Shown: positions 1 through 13,300 of the stretch, piece after piece
How the letters are laid out: every line of letters starts with the position of its first letter
How positions within the stretch are numbered: the first letter of the stretch is position 1
Assembly (NCBI GenBank): GCA_004352715.1
Contig: SCFE01000107.1
Span: 92,833 to 156,832 of the forward strand
DNA: 64,000 bases
Source: Hofstenia miamia
Taxonomy: Eukaryota; Xenacoelomorpha; Acoela
Direction of reading: 5' to 3'
Position numbers and translations under genes: made by a program
Notes under the pieces: model-generated
Seen by the model: the letters and a program-made list of their open reading frames with translations, nothing else
Told to the model about the DNA's origin: nothing
Database searches by the model: none

Positions 1-669
1 CAACTCATCCCCCTCAACAGTACCACTGCCAAGGTTTTTGGAGAAAAAGTGGTCTAGGAATGGGTTCTTAAGTTGAGGCCCATGGAGCACCTAATTTCAG
101 ATCATGGCCCTAAATTTAAAAACCACCTTTTGGAAACCTTGATGAAGGAGTTGGAGATACTCCATGAGTTCACCATCATGTATCACCCACAATCAAACAG
201 AGTCATGGAAAGTCTCAACCACACTGTTATCAAACTAATCTGAGTTGCTCTCACCCAAGCAGCAGGCAGAAATTGGAAGTGCGTCATCAAGGCTGTAGAG
301 TACTTTTATAATATCTCAGTACATGCCACCACTCAGGTCATCCCCTTTAAGGCCATGTTTGGTCACAAGGTGAGTATGCCTCTTTCCATCATGTTCCCTG
401 ATTATAATGAATCTATGTTGGAGAATTTCATGAATCATATGTTACATGAATTTCAAGAAGTACATTTAACTATTTGCTGGAGTATGAATCAATCTGCTAT
501 CTGTCAACAGCAGAATTTCAATCACAAACTGTATGGCAAGCCTCATAAGTATGGTGATAAAGTCTTTGACTATTTTTCTTGCCAAATCACTGACGCAAAT
601 CAAGTGTGGAAACTTGCTACCAATTGGCAGGGTCTATTTACCATTACAAAGTTGTTAGATCACCATTGA
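1..669 (+). pseudogene. Integrase C-terminal half of a Ty3/gypsy-like pol (broken)
   Basis: Read in frame 1, the translation carries the integrase core signatures ISDHGPKF (second catalytic Asp) and YHPQSNRVMESLN (around the catalytic Glu region), followed by a tail with GKPHKYGDKV, a typical stretch before the chromodomain-like end of gypsy integrases. In-frame stops near 55 and 241 break it. The frame ends at a stop at 667-669. The N-terminal zinc finger, RT and RNase H would lie left of the window. An intact copy would insert the element's cDNA into the genome. The family call is firm; clade assignment is not possible from this fragment. Confidence 0.8.
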
Positions 670-993
670 TACTTATTGAGTAATGGGAGAGTCACCCATT
701 TCCAATGACTCAAATGAACTATTAAAGATATTAACAATGTTGTCATCAACCCTAATAGTGACTTTTCACTTGTTGATGACAGAGTAAATGAACTTGAGAA
801 TTACACTAACCTCACCAAGTGTGAGGAAGATGACCTCACTGAAGTCAATTTTGATAAAAGCCTTGGTAATTGTAGCAACATTACTGCTACTTGTATTTTG
901 CCTAGACATAGAGTTAGGGACCAAGAGTATTTAGATCATTTAAATAACCAAAATTGGGAACTTAATTAATCTTTATGTTTAGCAACCAAGCCA

Positions 994-1083
994 CATCAGA
1001 CAACTACTTGGGGTGCCAAATAGCCCCTCAGGAGCTGATGTCAGATGACTACTTGGGGTGCCAAATAGCCCCTCAGGAATCCA
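994..1083 (+). repeat. 45-bp in-frame tandem duplication
   Basis: Two adjacent near-identical 45-bp units share ACTTGGGGTGCCAAATAGCC and encode a repeated 15-residue unit with the core YLGCQIAPQE. The period is a multiple of three, so the frame is kept. It sits just downstream of the integrase reading frame. Confidence 0.85.
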
Positions 1084-1479
1084 ATGAGTCTTGTAAGTAC
1101 AGAGTGCCTTTTACTAACTTAAGTGCTAACCTTAAAACATCCCATAGTGACTCAATAACCCCCTCTAGTCCTGGCCCATAGTCATGTGCCTCCACCAGCA
1201 TTAGTTCCCAGAGAACAGAAGAGCACCAAAGGAAAACCTCAAAGGTTGGAGATGAAATTTTACATTTGTATTTTATTGCAACCCCTAAGGCAGTTAGTTT
1301 CATATGCAACAACTTATTGGAAAAAACAAAAAATAAGCTATGCTGGACATACAACACCAAGAAGCTCACATGTGCAGTGGATGTCATCCCTTTTGTCATC
1401 AACACAGAGCATAGACCCCAGGTCACCACCATCATATGCTATGACTCCAAGATGCATGGAGATCTAAAATGACCATACT

Positions 1480-4252
1480 GATGCAGCACAGTCCACACTA
1501 TGTTTGATGAAGATTTTAATTGAACACACCTCTGCCAGCTGTTGAACAACAAGCACACCATTCAGAAATTTGAGTGTCAAAATTGATTTTGAAAATTTAC
1601 TTATCATTTACTTTTTATGAGTTGGCAAAGTTAACCAGCCCAAAGTGATGGAGAAGATTGAAATAGCATACAGACTTGCTAAGGTCAAGAAAATCTGTTT
1701 AGTAATGTTCATTAAAGAATAGTATCAGGACAAGATACCTGAAGAAGTCTCTAATCTTCATTTTAGGATGGAGAATTTCATGATCCTCTACACCCACTAC
1801 TATTGTCCCACCAGTATGTATCAGTCTGGAATTTTTTCAATAACCAAGTTAATATACACTGACCTTCTTCTGAGCAAAAAGATACCCACCCATTGCCTTG
1901 AAGTCAACACAATGCTTATCATAGACACTATAACCCAGTTGCAAACCCTTGAATCCATCAATTCTAACTGGCCTGGTCTTGCCTTAGTCAAAGACATGCA
2001 TGTAAGTTTCACATTTTCTCAAAGCACTGCAACCCTTGCTTAGATCAACAAAGTCTGGACTAACCTTAAGGCAGATAGAAACCCCAAGTCCATTTGGCCC
2101 ACTATCAACATCTGCAGTCCTACATTGCAGTACTCAAGATCAGTTGAGGGCTCCTCATGGAGTTGTGCATTGCCTACACCTCACAAGACCATCAGAATTT
2201 TGCTGAGCATCTGTTTTCTGAGAAGTTCATACCATCCATTCTGTCTTGTGGAGCTGTTTGGGTTCTATCCATTTTCTTGACACTGGATCCACATATTCAA
2301 ATGCCTCTTGACCAAAATGCCACAGAGAGCCTCACAAAGAAATGTATGCATGAGTTCGCTATCTGCTCTGCTCCATGGAAGATTAATAACTGGCTTCTAC
2401 ATTTGTGCTCACCACTGTCATTGCCTGGTAAAACCAAAAAGGCCATTGAGAGATTCTAGAAGTTTTATGCCTGTCTTATCAGTGTGAGTAGTCTGTTGGG
2501 GCACCTTCCACCTCAAATGATAGTCAACCACCTTGGTGTGGCTTTTGCCAACATTAATATCTTCTCAGAAATCCTTCACAAGTATATTTGGGGAGCCATG
2601 TCAGAAAACAAGTTCCCATCTTTAGAGTTAAATCATGTGCCACTCTGCACTAGCTGCCTAATATGTCACAAACCTGGATCAACACAGCAGTTTTTGGAAT
2701 TGGTGGCCCATTACAATGTGCACACCAAGACAGAGATCTTGTTCAACCTAGAGAAAACAAACTATCCTGAATGTGGCTACAACAAGCATTGGAAAAATGG
2801 AGACAAGCCACCAAGGATGGCAAAATTGTTCCTATTACAGTTATTGAGCAGATGATGTGCTCACCTGAGCAGTTCTATCACAAAGAAGAGCTGTTAGCAT
2901 CATCTGCAGTTGAGGTATCACCTGGAACTAAGGTGCTTCTTGAAGCCATTAACCTTCAGAAATTTTCCAGAGTCATGATCTCTCCCATACCCTTATCAGC
3001 TTGGTCAATCACTGAGGACAAGTGGATTTTAACCATCAAACACCATCTGGATGAGTTCACTGAAAAGCTCTCCATTGTCAACTGTGTTATTGAACAGAAC
3101 AGAGACAATGATGTGTTAGGTTTAAATGAAGTAGTGTTTGACAGAAATGTTTACCAAGGAGGAACTAGTACTTCTACAATTGCCTGGGCAACAAATAGCC
3201 TTGAACATAGAATGTACCACATCCCACCTTCAAATCTCCAATGCTCAGGTTGCCAAACTCTGTGACCATGGACTCCACAGCACATTTTGGGACTCCATCA
3301 AAGATGCTATGATTAATTACCCTGTTACTATTGAGACCACCACACTGAGAGAAAAAGTTGTGCTCAACAATGTTGAGTATTCCTCCATCCTGTGTAATGA
3401 CCCCACTTATCTTGCCATCATAGTGTGTCAAAAAGGAAATTCTCTGCTCACCTTTCCAACTTGATCAACTATATCTCCACAGTGGCTGAGATCAACAAGT
3501 TGATGCAATCAAAGTAGTACAAAGATACTTGAGACACCCTGCTTGAGGGCAGAAACCTGGAACACATTTACATCAATGGTAAACTCATGATTAAGGACAT
3601 TTTCCAAAAGGGACAACTGATCTCCACTCAGTTAACTAAAATCCATAACAAGATTGCAATGCTGGACCCCTGCGTTCTCATTCTCTTTCTGGCATCCAGC
3701 AATCTAATGTGGATAAACAACATTGAAATTCTCACTTGATATTATGACATCACTAAATGCATCAAGATCATCACTATGCTAAGAGCAGAGGTTACAGATC
3801 CAAAGAAAATGACTTTACAGCAGGTCAACAAATACTGCTCCCTATTTATGGATCACACAATGTGCATAGGATCACTAAGAGAGGTTTTTGTCCACTTCTA
3901 TCTGAACACCCAGATCAGCCCTAAAGATGCCAATACCTCAGACATGGAAGCACTCATGACTCTCATGATAGCACTGAAAGGCCTTTGCCCTTACAAAAGA
4001 TTCTACGATAGGTTTACACAGAGATTAAACAATTTAAGGAGAAATTGCCCTATTAGTGCCCATCTACCAGAGATCAAGTTCTTCTGCCTGAGAAGCAAAG
4101 AAGTTATGCAGAGGGAAACACTTATGCAGATTACCCAGCAAACTAGATACACTGGAGTTATGCCTTTGGACAATATCCTAGCTGCAGGAATGATTGAGGA
4201 GAATCAAAAGCTCCTGTCAGGTCCCACAGTCAAACTCCTACTGCAAATTTAA
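1480..4252 (+). pseudogene. Long unrecognised 3' coding region of the retroelement
   Basis: Coding-like plus-strand frames follow one another from about 1.5 kb to the TAA at 4250-4252, with breaks between 1768-2150, 2157-2855, 2771-3265, 3138-3464 and 3776-4252. Joined, they would make a product of roughly 800-900 residues. The last frame stops only a few bases before the polypurine tract, which places the region inside the element as a gene 3' of pol. Visible features are a Cys-rich patch LCTSCLICHKPG near 2636-2670 and a basic, Leu-rich C-terminal part. I see no signal peptide, no clear membrane anchor and no known Env or Gag signature, so I assign no function. It could also be the coding part of a second, nested element. 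Confidence 0.5.
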
Positions 4253-4257
4253 CTGGC

Positions 4258-4269
4258 AATGGGGGGCAT
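4258..4269 (+). other. Polypurine tract and 3' LTR boundary
   Basis: The run TGGGGGGC is followed directly by TGTAGAG. A G-rich tract abutting a TG dinucleotide is the plus-strand primer and LTR start of LTR retroelements. It lies just after the last reading frame. Confidence 0.6.
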
Positions 4270-6000
4270 GTAGAGTCACTCAGGCCTCTTTTTGATTTTA
4301 TCAGTATTTCAGCACATTGAAAATAGTGTAGCATCCACTACCAAGCATTAATGTAGATTAAATCACTCTTTTAAATTATTGTTCTTTGTTCTATGTGGGT
4401 AGGGATGTACTTATGTTAACTCTTTGCTCCAATATGAGATATTGTTTAGGTATACCACTATCATAGTTCTGCTCTGTGATCTGGCTATGGCCCTTGGCCA
4501 ACTCTAATCTCTGAATCAATCCACATGTGCTTCCATCATTGATTGAGTAGTTCCAAGTCTCAGCTCAATGATGTTCTTATGTGTTCCCTACCCTAACTCA
4601 GTGCAGCCCTCAATGCTGTTTGTAACTGACTTAAATTCAATTTGTAATGTGTATTTATGTTACTTTGCAACCTTGCAATGTCACTAGCTGCTTGATAAAT
4701 ATTACTTTAGCCATGACCAAAAACTATTGGCTTTAATTAATTTAGTTAGAAATAAATGACATGATAACTTGCAGCTTCCTACTTTACATTTAAGTAACAA
4801 TACATGCTCAGTCTATTTATCAGTCTGTTATAGGTCACCTAAGTCTATAAGATAAAATATGTATAACCAATGGTAGGCTATCCAGCCCTTTTGCTGATAT
4901 CAATTATTAGATACATGTAAACAAAAGGATCAGTAGTCAGCTAAATGGAGAAAAACCCCTAATCATATACCTAACTTAAATGCAGGTTCATTGTTTGGAT
5001 CAAGGACCCTTGAGTTGCTCCCAATATGTGCTCAAACCACTACTACTGCATTTACCATTTAGCTTGACATCATGTACAAATAAACAAACTGATATAAAAT
5101 CTAAAGATAAGATTTTCAAAGAATTTACTTCAACAATTTCCAAATTGATATTTATAGTTAACTTTAAAAAGTACCTGTCATTCAAAATTCAAATTTAGAT
5201 TGTCTGCCAAAAATGGCTAAAAATAATGGAAGTGACTTCACCCCCTTCATTTTGTCAAATTGTTTGATGACAAGTACTAATTTGCTATATTACTACTTAG
5301 TTGCATTTACAAAGATAATGTGCTAATTAAACTTAAATTGTTTTTAATCAATAATCATAATTCGATCTTAATTTTGACTAATCATCTGATCTTCCTTCTC
5401 TTTGCAGCATTAGCTTTGGATTATGCTACACTAGTATTAAGTCTTTTGACATCCTGATTTCTTGATTTGTTGCTACCTATCTGTATCAATTTCTTTTAAA
5501 TCAATTATTTGTATTTTTGAGTGTAGTCATTCAATAGTGTTAGAATTTGTCCCCTTGATTTGAATTACATGTGATTGCTCATTTTTAACTTTGCAAGGGA
5601 AATTGTGTTTTGAAGCTGTAAACAATATCCAGGTAATAAGTTACAGATTTTGTAATAAATATCTGAGTTTACTGCAGTGAAGTACACAATAAATTGGGCT
5701 TCCTTCTCTTGCATTCAAATTTTCTATATTAATTATCTATTGACCCCTTTTAGATTTGTCGTTAAAGATTTGGTAATGATAACTATTGCATAAGATCCAG
5801 CAACAATTCAGGAGGAAACTGCACCAGGTCTGGAGTGACAAATAGCTCCTTAACATTGACAGGTTGAATTATGGTCACTTTAGGTTAAGATCAGGTGTAG
5901 GGAATAACAACTTTTATTTGATCTGTTTGTACAAGCACATAAATTAATGCACTGCAAATACACTATGCCATTGGTGAACATGAATGCACAGTAATTATGT
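4269..6000 (+). repeat. Presumed 3' LTR (right end unresolved)
   Basis: The region starts TGTAGAG and lacks long reading frames. It holds poly(A)-signal-like AATAAA motifs near 5,655 and 5,688 and is CpG-poor like the coding part. Its terminal CA and any target-site duplication cannot be identified because the 5' LTR is outside the window. Confidence 0.4.
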
Positions 6001-9000
6001 GCCCTTTACTTATTGTTTATTTACATGAGCTGAGATAAATTGTTTATTGAGCTAGAAGTTAATACTTGAGACATACAATTAGCACCTTGTTGAGTAAGGA
6101 TGGCTTTGGCATGATGTCATGTGAATCTTATACCATTGATCAATTTTGAAGTACTTAATGCCAAAACATCCTAAAAACACAACATGCTATTACAAAAGGG
6201 TAATTTGAAATTTGAAAAAAAATATGCTGTGTGTTGCAAAAATTGTACAAATTCTGTTTTTCCATTTTTGGAGTTCTAATGGTGATGAAGGCTGTACATA
6301 GTAATGAATTTTAAAAATTATGCACTAAGCATTTTATTCTACATTGTGCCCCTTCTAAAAATTTATTCTGTATCTGCCCCTGTTTATATCAACCAAGAGA
6401 TTATAAACATGCATATTTATATGAACAAAACTGGTGTAAAAAATAAACAATATTATACTGTTGCTAATATTAGTAAATAGAAGAACAACTTCTACATGGT
6501 AGTCTGCAAAGGTAAGATATTACTGAGTAAATTGTGGCAGAAATACTAAAACTAAAATTGGACTGTTTACAAAAGCTAAGTTTGTCCAATTATTAATTAA
6601 GAACTGAAATTGATGAATTACGAAGTAATTCCACACTGAGTTGTTAGGTTCTCTATTATCAGTTCTACTAATAAAGTCCTGGTTCTGCAAATTCACATCA
6701 CTAATTTTGCAGTTACATATTGACTGAATTTTGAAGCTAGTTGAGAATGGACTTGGTTTTAAGTAAAACTTAATCTTAAGAAGAAATCATTAAAACTCAA
6801 ACTCAAACTTGAAAATTTACTCAAAAATTTAATTATTTCAAATTTCAGTTTTATTATTAATTGCAATAAAAATTTTTTACTCTAAGACACTCATAATTAG
6901 AAAAAGCTATATTTTTTCAAAAAAATACGTGAACTCCATTTTAATATGTAAACACTCAAACTCATATGGAGTAAATCTAACTTGACATGAAAATGGTCTG
7001 CATGTCTGAAAAAAACTATGAAACACAAAATTATCTAATCATGTGGCAAAATTTTGAACCTAGTACCAACAGATTTGTTAAAATGACTTCCTTGTAGCTA
7101 CAGAAAGTTATTGATATAGGGCTGACACTACAGTCAATCAGAGTGAATATTGACGTAAACCAACATAAAATGTTTAACTAGCTAGGAGTCTGCAACTTTT
7201 CTTGAGCTTAGGTTCATTGTTAATATGATAAGCAAATTTAATTTTCATGCTTTTCTGCTATTTTGAAAATAGATCAAAAACCATTTTTGAAATTTTCCTT
7301 TCATATTCTTAACTAAGACTAACAATAACAACTGATTAATCTACTTTTTGCCATTGCTTATTATTATTTCTTATTTCTCCTCGAGAACTAAATTGTTTAC
7401 ACAGGACAGAAAGAATTATGTGTGATCCTGATATTTTTGAAATCACTTGAAAACCAAATTTCTATTTTCTCGTATTTTATTAATGTTGCATTATTTTCCC
7501 TCATTAATTTATCTTTAGATAAATTTATTTACTTGCTATTCAAATTCATAATGTGTTATATTTGAGCACGTGCAAAGAATTAAATATCATTTTCGGAATT
7601 TCTCAATTTTTTAATGATTCCTTGAAATTGAAATAATCATCAAAAAATTGTTAAGTTGTTAAGTAGATCAAGTACTTCAATAATATTTTACGCAAAGGTG
7701 TTTGAAAATGAAACAAGCTACTTAAGCATTTTAACTATATTTTTGAAAAAAAATGTTGCTTTGCGATAAAATTTTCATTCATTAACTTTTTCTTAACCTC
7801 GCTCAATTCTTATATTTCACATGTTTTTTTAAATATATTTAAATGTTAAAGCTATTTGCTACAATTCTAAAATTCAATTATTTATAATATGTAATCAAAA
7901 ATTCAAGCAAGAACAGGTTTTCTTCAGTACGCAAATCAACTTTCGTGAAAATGATTTCTTGCAAAACGCAATTTTCAGTGCACAATCTGACGCAATGATG
8001 CTGTTTCCAAAATTAAACTCGTAATTTTACAGGGTTTTCTTATGCTACATTTGCACGTACATTGACAATGCCAACCAGCAAATATATATTTGTAAATAAT
8101 CATTTTAAGTTAATACTTTTTGTTTTAGATCTCCTAAGATGACATTGTCAGCTATTATGTATTGTAAATCAATTAATTAATGCTGACTGGGATGTACTTT
8201 ACATAAAATTCACCGGTGTATATTTTCACTCCTGCATAGAATAAACATTTAAAGTAGAGGAATAAATATCTATATTTTATCCTTATTCCAATAAATAATT
8301 TCGTAATGACTCAATTTACGATTTCCTTAGCATGATTCCGTAACATGCTTGAAGTTACTTTGGATAAGAATTTAACATTTATGCAGCAAGTGACTTAATA
8401 CTTTAGAAAGAGTTGCATAGTTTATATATTGCACTAATCGGGTCTAGGGTTCTTGAGATCTCAACGACGTTGATCTCATGACTCGTTAGTCAACGCATTA
8501 TCGGGTCTCAGTTTCGGTCAAGACCAATATTTATCTGGAGTTCTGCTTCAATTTGATTTACGATTTATTTTTTGAAGAAACAGCATGATAACAAAATCGT
8601 CTGTTCAATTTAGATTTTTTATGGAAAATTAAAACTTTAATACTATAACTTTTAAAAATGTTAGGAAACATCTTAAATATGTGTTGAATTCATTCGCTTT
8701 CGGGAAATTCAGTGTTTCTTATCACTAGTCTTGTCTCAAATTATAAAGTCTCTGAATTTAGTCTCGTAAGCTCAATTTGGACTGGTCGTATGCAATAAAA
8801 TGATACTAATCAAACATTAAGCTTTATAGATTAATCATATGTTTATGCGATCTAAATATTTGGAATTCGCCTGTGATCGTGATTAGACCTGATAGAACAA
8901 AAATACATATAAATTTTTAATTATATTCTAGCTAGTTAGTTAAGTAATTTTTTTGGCATTTTTGTGTATTTCGCTGTTTACTCAGGCTAGTGTCTAGCAT

Positions 9001-9290
9001 TTACTGGGGTAATCACAAGTTTTATCTTTCTTTTCATTGTTCTAAATATGGAAATGCTAACTAGAAATGCATTTGTTTTCATTAATGAGATAAATTGAAA
9101 ATGTGACTCGAATTGTCTAAAAGATATAATAAGACCTTTAGAAAAATTTAAAAATACAATCTGTGGTTTGCAAGAAACTAGTAGAAAATATAGAATTACA
9201 TAGAAAAAAATACATCTGAAAGTTTCACAATTAATGAAAATCCAAACATTATAAAATGTAAACATGGCCAGTCATATCTATGCAAAGTTC
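6001..9290. other. Intergenic, no gene seen
   Basis: AT-rich sequence with no coherent reading frame. CpG becomes common again from about 6.6-7.4 kb. A short interrupted inverted repeat, GAGATCTCAACG / CGTTGATCTC, lies at about 8,455-8,480. Confidence 0.5.
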
Positions 9291-9317
9291 ATTTTAAAGG
9301 TATACCCTCCTCTAAAG

Positions 9318-9735
9318 TCACTTTATTCCGTCCAACAGCTATTCTTTCTCGGCTGTCAATTATTCTTGAGCATCTTGTTTTTCTTTACGTGTTCCCTAAC
9401 ATTTGTCGCCTCAAATCATCTTCTCGGAACAGTAACCTTCCAGGTCGTTCTACCATCACTAACTTGCTCACTTTGATCGAAAACTGCTATTTGCATTATC
9501 TTTCATGACTTTTCTAAAGCTTTTAATTAGCTACCTTCTTCATTCTATTCTTCTCGACAAATTAAGTTTATTTGGCTTTTTTGATACTGATTTCATTTAG
9601 CTTTTCCGCTCTTACCTGTTCAATCGCCGTAAGTGTGTTAAACTCAACTCGTCTATTTTTTCTCCTGCCCTTGTTTTTATTGTTTCTCCTCAAGGTTCTG
9701 TGTTTGAAATTATGGTACCTTTTGCGAACACCATG
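9318..9735 (+). mobile_element. Fossil non-LTR (LINE) reverse transcriptase fragment
   Basis: No single frame is open, but three frames in succession give RT motifs in the right order: FRPTAILSRLS and LPGRSTITNLL (fingers), HDFSKAFN (motif A, normally D-x-SKAFD), FRSYLFNRRK, then SPQGSVFEIM (motif B, normally PQGSVLGP). The catalytic FADD block is missing or beyond recognition. At least two frameshifts and several stops separate the motifs. This is an independent and older insertion than the LINE at 12.2 kb. Confidence 0.7.
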
Positions 9736-9740
9736 TAATA

Positions 9741-10309
9741 TATTTTTTTAAGAAAAATATTTTGAAATGATCTGACAAATTAGAACTTTTATTTCTTGGA
9801 AATCTGCTTAAACTCAGAAGTATTTGTAGCATTATTTCTCATGTGCACATTTAGAGGACGGAAATAATTTTAACACATTAGTTGTCTCTGTTAAGCCATT
9901 TCTTTTCAAAACCCTTTAAGAACTCACAATTATATACCTTCTTGATATTTTTAAAGTCAATATATTCCAATTTAAATGTTTTCTCAATTATACATATATG
10001 AGAATTTGTATACAAATCTGCCAGAATTCGAATTATTAAATATATATTAAAAACAGACAATTATACCATTTGGTTATACATACATTTTATGCAACTAGGA
10101 ATTGTGAGACAACTGAGAACGAATTGCAAAAAATGGTCTGAGGTTTACTCTCACTTATTGAAAGACTTCAAAACTAATTTAAGACCTTCTCAAAACGTCT
10201 TCAAACCTTTATTGCAGCTTTATATTTTCAACGTTTCCAATATTATACTATAGCTACTACGGGTGATTGTTACTTCTTGAGATAAAGAAACATTTTAGCT
10301 GTATTTTAG
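9741..10309. other. AT-rich spacer upstream of the first DCX-gene exon
   Basis: I see no convincing coding signal or core promoter. The true transcription start of the plus-strand gene may be here or further left. Confidence 0.4.
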
Positions 10310-10394
10310 AATGACATGCAAGCCAACAGGGCGTCACAATTCATTCAGTGGATACATAATAAATCAATATTTAAATGAAATTCAATCAGATGAT
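10310..10394 (+). CDS. DCX gene: candidate first coding exon
   Basis: Acceptor TATTTTAG is followed by A and then ATG at 10311. The frame is open for 28 codons (MTCKPTGRHNSF...) to donor GTAAGT in phase 0. The following exon is compatible if it starts at 10701. No domain is seen, so this is inferred from splice signals and openness only. Confidence 0.4.
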
Positions 10395-13300
10395 GTAAGT
10401 ACGTCATCCGAAAAACTACAACCCCCAAAAAAGTTTGTTTTTTGTTACTATTTGAATTTTTATTAATGCTTAGAGTGTCTCCTTACGCTACAAATGTTAA
10501 AAAATCATCTGGAAAATTTCACAAGTAACTCACTGTTTACTCGAAAACAAATTTACGCGTAATTTAGAATTAAAAAGAAGACTGACTTTGAGTTGACGTT
10601 TTCCTCCAATGACGAGACATCGGATCCAGAAACTATGATTCAAAAAATGTAGTGAGTTTTTTTCAATATATTTGTTAAAACCTACTTTAGTACCAATAAG
10701 AAACCAGCAATGATGAAAAATGAAAAAAGTACAGTCACTCCCAACAGTATTAGATCCAAAAGAAAAAGTAAGATTTTTCAAACTTTTTAGTCTAATTTAC
10801 ATTCTTAGAAAGCAAACTTTTCAAATTTATCAATGACATCAAACGAGCCAAACATATAACTGCATTTCGTAATGGTACCCATGATCGCTCTGTAGAATTG
10901 ATTGGTTTATCTGTTGAAGACGTTAGTATTGTTTAAAATTTTACTTTTGAGGTTTTCTAAAGATTAAATTGTACGAGGCATGCACTTCTTATACTTCTAA
11001 TGGTTGTACTGAAGTTCATTTATGCTTCTAGCAACACTGATGCGATTACATATTGTATAGATACTGCTGTAAACAGCATGTTTATTTAATTCAAACAAGT
11101 AAATATATAAAGAAAGTCTTTATTTGTGTATTTTGAACATTGACTAAAGAGTGTCATTTTCAAAGTACAATGTTCAAAAATTATTAAGATATGTGACTTC
11201 GCTCATTACACTACAAACTATAGACGAACCTTGTGTTAATGTCTGGTATTGAAATTATTTCTATATCTCATATACATATTTTTTAAGTCCATATGCTACT
11301 ATTTTGCTACTATTTATGTACTAGATATTTAAAAAAATGGATAGATATATTCATGGTTTTACATATAACGCTAATATATTGACAAGAAAAGTTTGTTGAG
11401 ACCGACATTTTGGTTTTGTGGAAACTACGAAATATTATATTTTTCACTAATTTTCAATTGTTTTAAGAAATTTAAATATATCGTTTGCTTGGTAAATGTT
11501 TACATTGACATAATTTAGCTTGATTGAGGGATTATATAAGCGAAAGCATTTCCATTTTGTGAGAGTAATTTAAATAACATCTTCAGATGTCATTACAAAA
11601 AAGGGGATTTCTTTTTATCCAAGGTTATCGTTTATGTGATTTTCCGAATGCACTTCGCAATGTTCATGAGAAGCTACCTCACGTTAAAAATGTTTTCACA
11701 AAAATATTTAGCTTCGAAGGCATCAGCACATGTTAGTTAAAGTATTAAAAATGTGCATTTTACAGCGTATTCTTGAATATATAGATCTTAAATTAATTAA
11801 AAGTGCACATTGTTATTATAAATGGTGTATNTATATATATATATATACAGTTATACCGTAAAACCTGTAATTGAAAGCCACCCTAGCGATGAATTTGAAA
11901 ATAGACCGCTCAAGTTTGTGTCTGAGAGTATTTAAGCTGACTTTTACACATTGATTTATCACGTAAATGGAGTAGCTACGTGTAGGAGACCTCTTCAACT
12001 CAGCAGGGTTTCAACTGATTTGCAACATTTGAAGTAGTTATGAAATTATAATTTGTATAGACCTAAGAATACCAAAAATTGATGGTTGAAAAATAGAAGG
12101 CCACCCTGTAATAGAAGGCCACCGTAGCAAGGAGGTTGAAAAATAAAAGGCCATGGCCTTCAATTACAGGTTATACGGTATATATATAATATTCCAACTA
12201 TTTTTATTAAAAATACATTGCCGGTTATTTCAAAACATTTATGTATTATATTCAACGGCATATTATCTAGCTTAGACTATCCGAAGTTCTGGAAATCTGC
12301 GTTTATTGTTCCAATATTTAAAAAAGGCAAGCGTGATGATGTTAAAAATTACAGACCAATTAGTATTCTTCCACGTATTTCCCTAATATTTGAAAGACTT
12401 TTATTTGATTATATTTATCCCTTTATTAAAAACAAGTTATCTAAATTTCAGCATGGATTCCAAAGTGGATCTTCTACGATTACGAATTTGCTATGTTATT
12501 TAGACAAAGTTTATAAATGTATTGATGTTGGTGCTTCATGTTGCGGCATTTACTTTGACATTAGTAAAGCGTTTGACACGGTTCCGCACCATCTTTTATT
12601 GGATAAGATATCTAAATTTGGATTTGATAATAAGTTTATGCAATTGTTCAAATCTTACTTAACAGGTCGCTACCAACACACAAATATTTGTGGAAATATT
12701 TCTCAGCATTAAAAATAACAAGTGTGAGTACCTCAAGGAAGTGTTCTTGGACCACTTTTATTTGTTCTATTCATTAATGATTTCTGTTCTAGTATAAATT
12801 CAAATATTTGGCTTTTCGCTGATGACAGCAAACTTTTAGTAGAATCCCCTACTGAATTTCTTATTAAAAATACAATTGATTCTGTTATGAAATGGGGACG
12901 GAGAAATGAAATGCAATTTAATACATCTAAGTCTAAGATTATTTGTTTTGGAAAAACTAAATGCAGAGATATGCTTTCTTCAAAACATATGGCATGTAAT
13001 CTTCAATTAGTTGAATCAGTCAATGATTTAGGACTAAATATCTCCTCAGATTTAAAATGGAACCAACATTATACCAAAGTTTTAAGCAAAGCAATTAATG
13101 TATTATTTTATTTAAGAAGAAATATACCATATATTACACCTAAATTTATAAGAACTAAGTTATTCAAAAGTTGCATATTATCTATTATAACTTATGGATC
13201 ACAATGTTGGTGGCCAAGTAGACATCAATTTGAAAAACTTGAAAGATATCAAAGGAAATGCTTACATTGGTGTTTAAATTCAAATAAGGAAATATCTTAT

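Larger units (their letters stand above)
1..6000 (+). mobile_element. Ty3/gypsy-like LTR retrotransposon, 3' part, decayed
   Basis: The order integrase end, long extra coding region, polypurine tract (about 4260-4268) and LTR start (4269, TGTAGAGTCACTC) is that of the 3' portion of a Metaviridae-type element. The 5' LTR, gag and most of pol lie left of the window, so LTR identity cannot be measured. The right edge near 6,000 is a guess, since I see no matching LTR copy or target-site repeat. Stops and frame breaks run throughout, so the copy is dead. The block has very few CpG dinucleotides and is rich in TG and CA, as expected of an old methylated insertion. Confidence 0.7.

Noticed and set aside
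1073-1435. 120-codon minus-strand frame
   Set aside because: Antisense to the retroelement coding region; no motif seen.
8430-8520. GC-richer patch with TCGGGTCTAGGG and a short inverted repeat, considered as a tRNA or small RNA
   Set aside because: No acceptor stem, A box or B box could be laid out.
9264-9476. 70-codon open frame starting MASHIYAKF with hydrophobic segments
   Set aside because: It is a shifted reading of the LINE RT fossil; the real motifs lie in the other two frames.
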